A program made the translations under genes and the position numbers. From Bacteroidales bacterium (GTDB taxonomy: Bacteria; Bacteroidota; Bacteroidia; Bacteroidales; P3), in assembly GCA_012837565.1 (NCBI GenBank), contig DUQY01000097.1, positions 1 through 7,000 on the forward strand: a stretch of 7,000 bases of DNA, written 5' to 3'. Below, in pieces: positions 5,782 through 7,000 of this stretch (position 1 is its first letter; each line of letters starts with the position of its first letter). Below the pieces are notes generated by a model. It saw only the letters and a program-made list of their open reading frames with translations. It was not told where the DNA came from and searched no databases.

Positions 5782-6609
5782 TTAAAATAACTTAAACTGG
5801 TTTTCTTTTTTAGGTCGAAAAGTACCAATAATAATAAATGGATTACGACTATTCATTGCATGAAATTTCTTTGTAGTCCCCAAAAAGAAATATAAATCTC
5901 GTTTATTAACGAATAAATCGAAAAACTTTTCTCGTACTTTCTTAAGAGCAATACTCTCATCTCCATTAGCACTTTTCAAGCAATTCCAATATAGCATTCC
6001 TAATTCCCAATCTTCTATCATTAGTTTTCTTTCTTTTCCATCTTCAGTTATAAATTTATATGAAAATTCATATGGTAGCTTATCCACTACTTTAAAAAAT
6101 ATTTTAGCTTCTTGTTCAAATAAAGATGTTTGCATTTGGTTTGCAATTACTTTAGTTAATTTATCTTTATTCCATTCTCTATCAACTTCTTCCCAAACAA
6201 AATCAATAACTTTTTTTGGTTTCATAACAGCTAAAGAAGTTTTGTTGTTTATATGTTTTGAATCTTCAATAAGTTTTTCCATATTATCCCAAACATTATT
6301 CAAAACTATCTCTTTCCTTTTTCCCCAATTATTTTCTGTTCCTATTTTATCTAATAAAATAATTTCTTCATCAATATTATTAGGTCTAAAACTTTCAGGT
6401 CTAAAATCAGATTCATTTTTTACTATATCAATTTCTGTCCACTGCCATTTTTTGTATTGTCCTTCATAATCAAGTTTGCGAAAAGGGACAGGATAAATCC
6501 TTATCCAAGAACCATCTTCTAGGAAACCGGCTGTACAAACCAACTCATCGTATTTTTCAGAAAGAGTAGGATAGGTTTTAACAGCAATAAGGACTTTTGT
6601 TTTTGGCAT
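5782..6609 (-). CDS. Conserved 275-residue protein of unknown function, paired with a DUF488 gene
   Basis: I recognise a pattern seen in conserved hypothetical proteins but know no function. Visible blocks are: an N-terminal segment with IAVKTYPTLSEKYDELVCTAG (8-28) followed by DGSWIRIYPVPFRKL (32-46) and QYKKWQW (51-57); a variable middle; YEFSYKF (180-186) followed by LMIEDWELGMLYW (196-208); and a C-terminal block with DLYFFLGTTKKFH (238-250) and NPFIIIGTFRPKK (256-268). The conserved aromatic, Arg and Asp/Glu positions suggest a folded, possibly enzymatic or nucleic-acid-related cytoplasmic protein. That is inference. No signal peptide or membrane segment is seen. The ATG at 6609 abuts the stop codon of the upstream DUF488 gene (TAAATG), so the two are co-transcribed and probably translationally coupled. 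Hand-counted 60-bp samples in this gene are mostly 23-28% G+C (one 42%), lower than most polA samples, hinting at acquisition. QTSLF at 160-164 resembles a clamp-binding motif but may be chance. Confidence 0.8.
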   Translation of the reverse strand: MPKTKVLIAVKTYPTLSEKYDELVCTAGFLEDGSWIRIYPVPFRKLDYEGQYKKWQWTEIDIVKNESDFRPESFRPNNIDEEIILLDKIGTENNWGKRKEIVLNNVWDNMEKLIEDSKHINNKTSLAVMKPKKVIDFVWEEVDREWNKDKLTKVIANQMQTSLFEQEAKIFFKVVDKLPYEFSYKFITEDGKERKLMIEDWELGMLYWNCLKSANGDESIALKKVREKFFDLFVNKRDLYFFLGTTKKFHAMNSRNPFIIIGTFRPKKENQFKLF

Positions 6610-7000
6610 TTATTGAATATTTGTTAGTTTGTAATTTACTTTCTCTAACTTCATCAACTCTTTCGCAACATAAGAACGATGACATTGTACAGGATTCTTT
6701 TCAAAACAAGTTAAAGCTACTCTTTTATATTTATCTATTAATTTTCTGACTTCTAATAAATAATCTTTATTTTGTATCAGAGTAGTAGATTCATACAACT
6801 TAAATAATTTATCATAATCAGATTGGCAGTTCAATTCTTGTCTTTTATCTGAATTTATGCCTAACTGTGGGATATGTACATATTTTATCTTTACTCCTTC
6901 ACAAGCCTTCTGTAATTGACTCTTTGAAAAACCATACTTTTGACTTAATGCATTTTTCCTTACGTCACACAAAACTTTAACATCTTTTATTATCAATAAA
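6610..7000 (-). CDS. DUF488-family protein, N-terminus cut by the right edge
   Basis: The reading frame stays open to the last base of the window, so the start lies outside. The TTG at 6996 is an internal Leu (the frame reads Leu-Leu-Ile-Ile-Lys-Asp), not a start, and the usual N-terminal TIGY-type strand of DUF488 is missing for that reason. About 129 codons are visible. Family marks are VKVLCDVRKN (DVR at 6966-6958) followed by YGFSKSQLQKAC, then IKYVHIPQLG, then ALTCFEKNPVQCHRSYVAKEL with the conserved Cys in ALTC and the CHR triplet at 6684-6676. The paired Cys and Cys-His-Arg residues look like an active or binding site. No established biochemical function is known to me. It is the upstream gene of a tightly coupled pair with the 275-residue protein, sharing its last base boundary at 6610/6609; any promoter is beyond the edge. 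Confidence 0.85.
   Translation of the reverse strand, partial: LLIIKDVKVLCDVRKNALSQKYGFSKSQLQKACEGVKIKYVHIPQLGINSDKRQELNCQSDYDKLFKLYESTTLIQNKDYLLEVRKLIDKYKRVALTCFEKNPVQCHRSYVAKELMKLEKVNYKLTNIQ

Overview
The window looks like chromosome from an AT-rich member of the Bacteroidota, probably of the order Bacteroidales. Three things suggest this. Matches to the TAnnTTTG -7 promoter box, which is specific to this phylum, precede the genes. The start codons have A-rich leaders with no clear Shine-Dalgarno. The gene families (a tnaA most like the Porphyromonas/Bacteroidales type from memory, a secreted M64 'IgA peptidase', and a three-domain DNA polymerase I) also fit. The exact genus cannot be fixed from the sequence alone.

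Layout. Positions 1-683 (minus) hold the N-terminal half of tryptophanase, cut by the left edge. Its promoter lies about 200 bp upstream, so the transcript has a long leader containing a 26-codon ORF and two stem-loops. Positions 684-1414 form a 731-bp divergent intergenic region. It carries the tnaA control region, a second good promoter pointing right, and a compact repeat element: three copies of one 10-bp core at exact 23-bp steps, the first two forming a perfect 18-bp inverted repeat. Positions 1415-2683 (plus) encode an exported M64-family zinc peptidase. Only 4 bp later comes polA (2688-5537), apparently in the same operon.

A 244-bp intergenic stretch with a weak terminator candidate follows. 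Then come two minus-strand genes joined stop-to-start (TAAATG): a DUF488-family gene cut by the right edge (6610-7000) and a 275-residue conserved protein of unknown function (5782-6609). This pair is more AT-rich than polA in hand-counted samples and looks like an accessory two-gene module.

How the genes fit together. The three transcription units appear unrelated: amino-acid catabolism (indole, pyruvate and ammonia from tryptophan), an exported peptidase plus DNA repair/replication polymerase, and an uncharacterised pair. The most informative points are the degenerate 3'-5' exonuclease site in an otherwise intact Pol I, a clamp-binding-like motif in its interdomain linker, the structured tnaA leader, the 23-bp-phased repeat with a promoter reading into it, and the DUF488 pair. 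I did not find a clear-cut new defence or mobile system. The DUF488 pair is the best candidate for an undescribed function.
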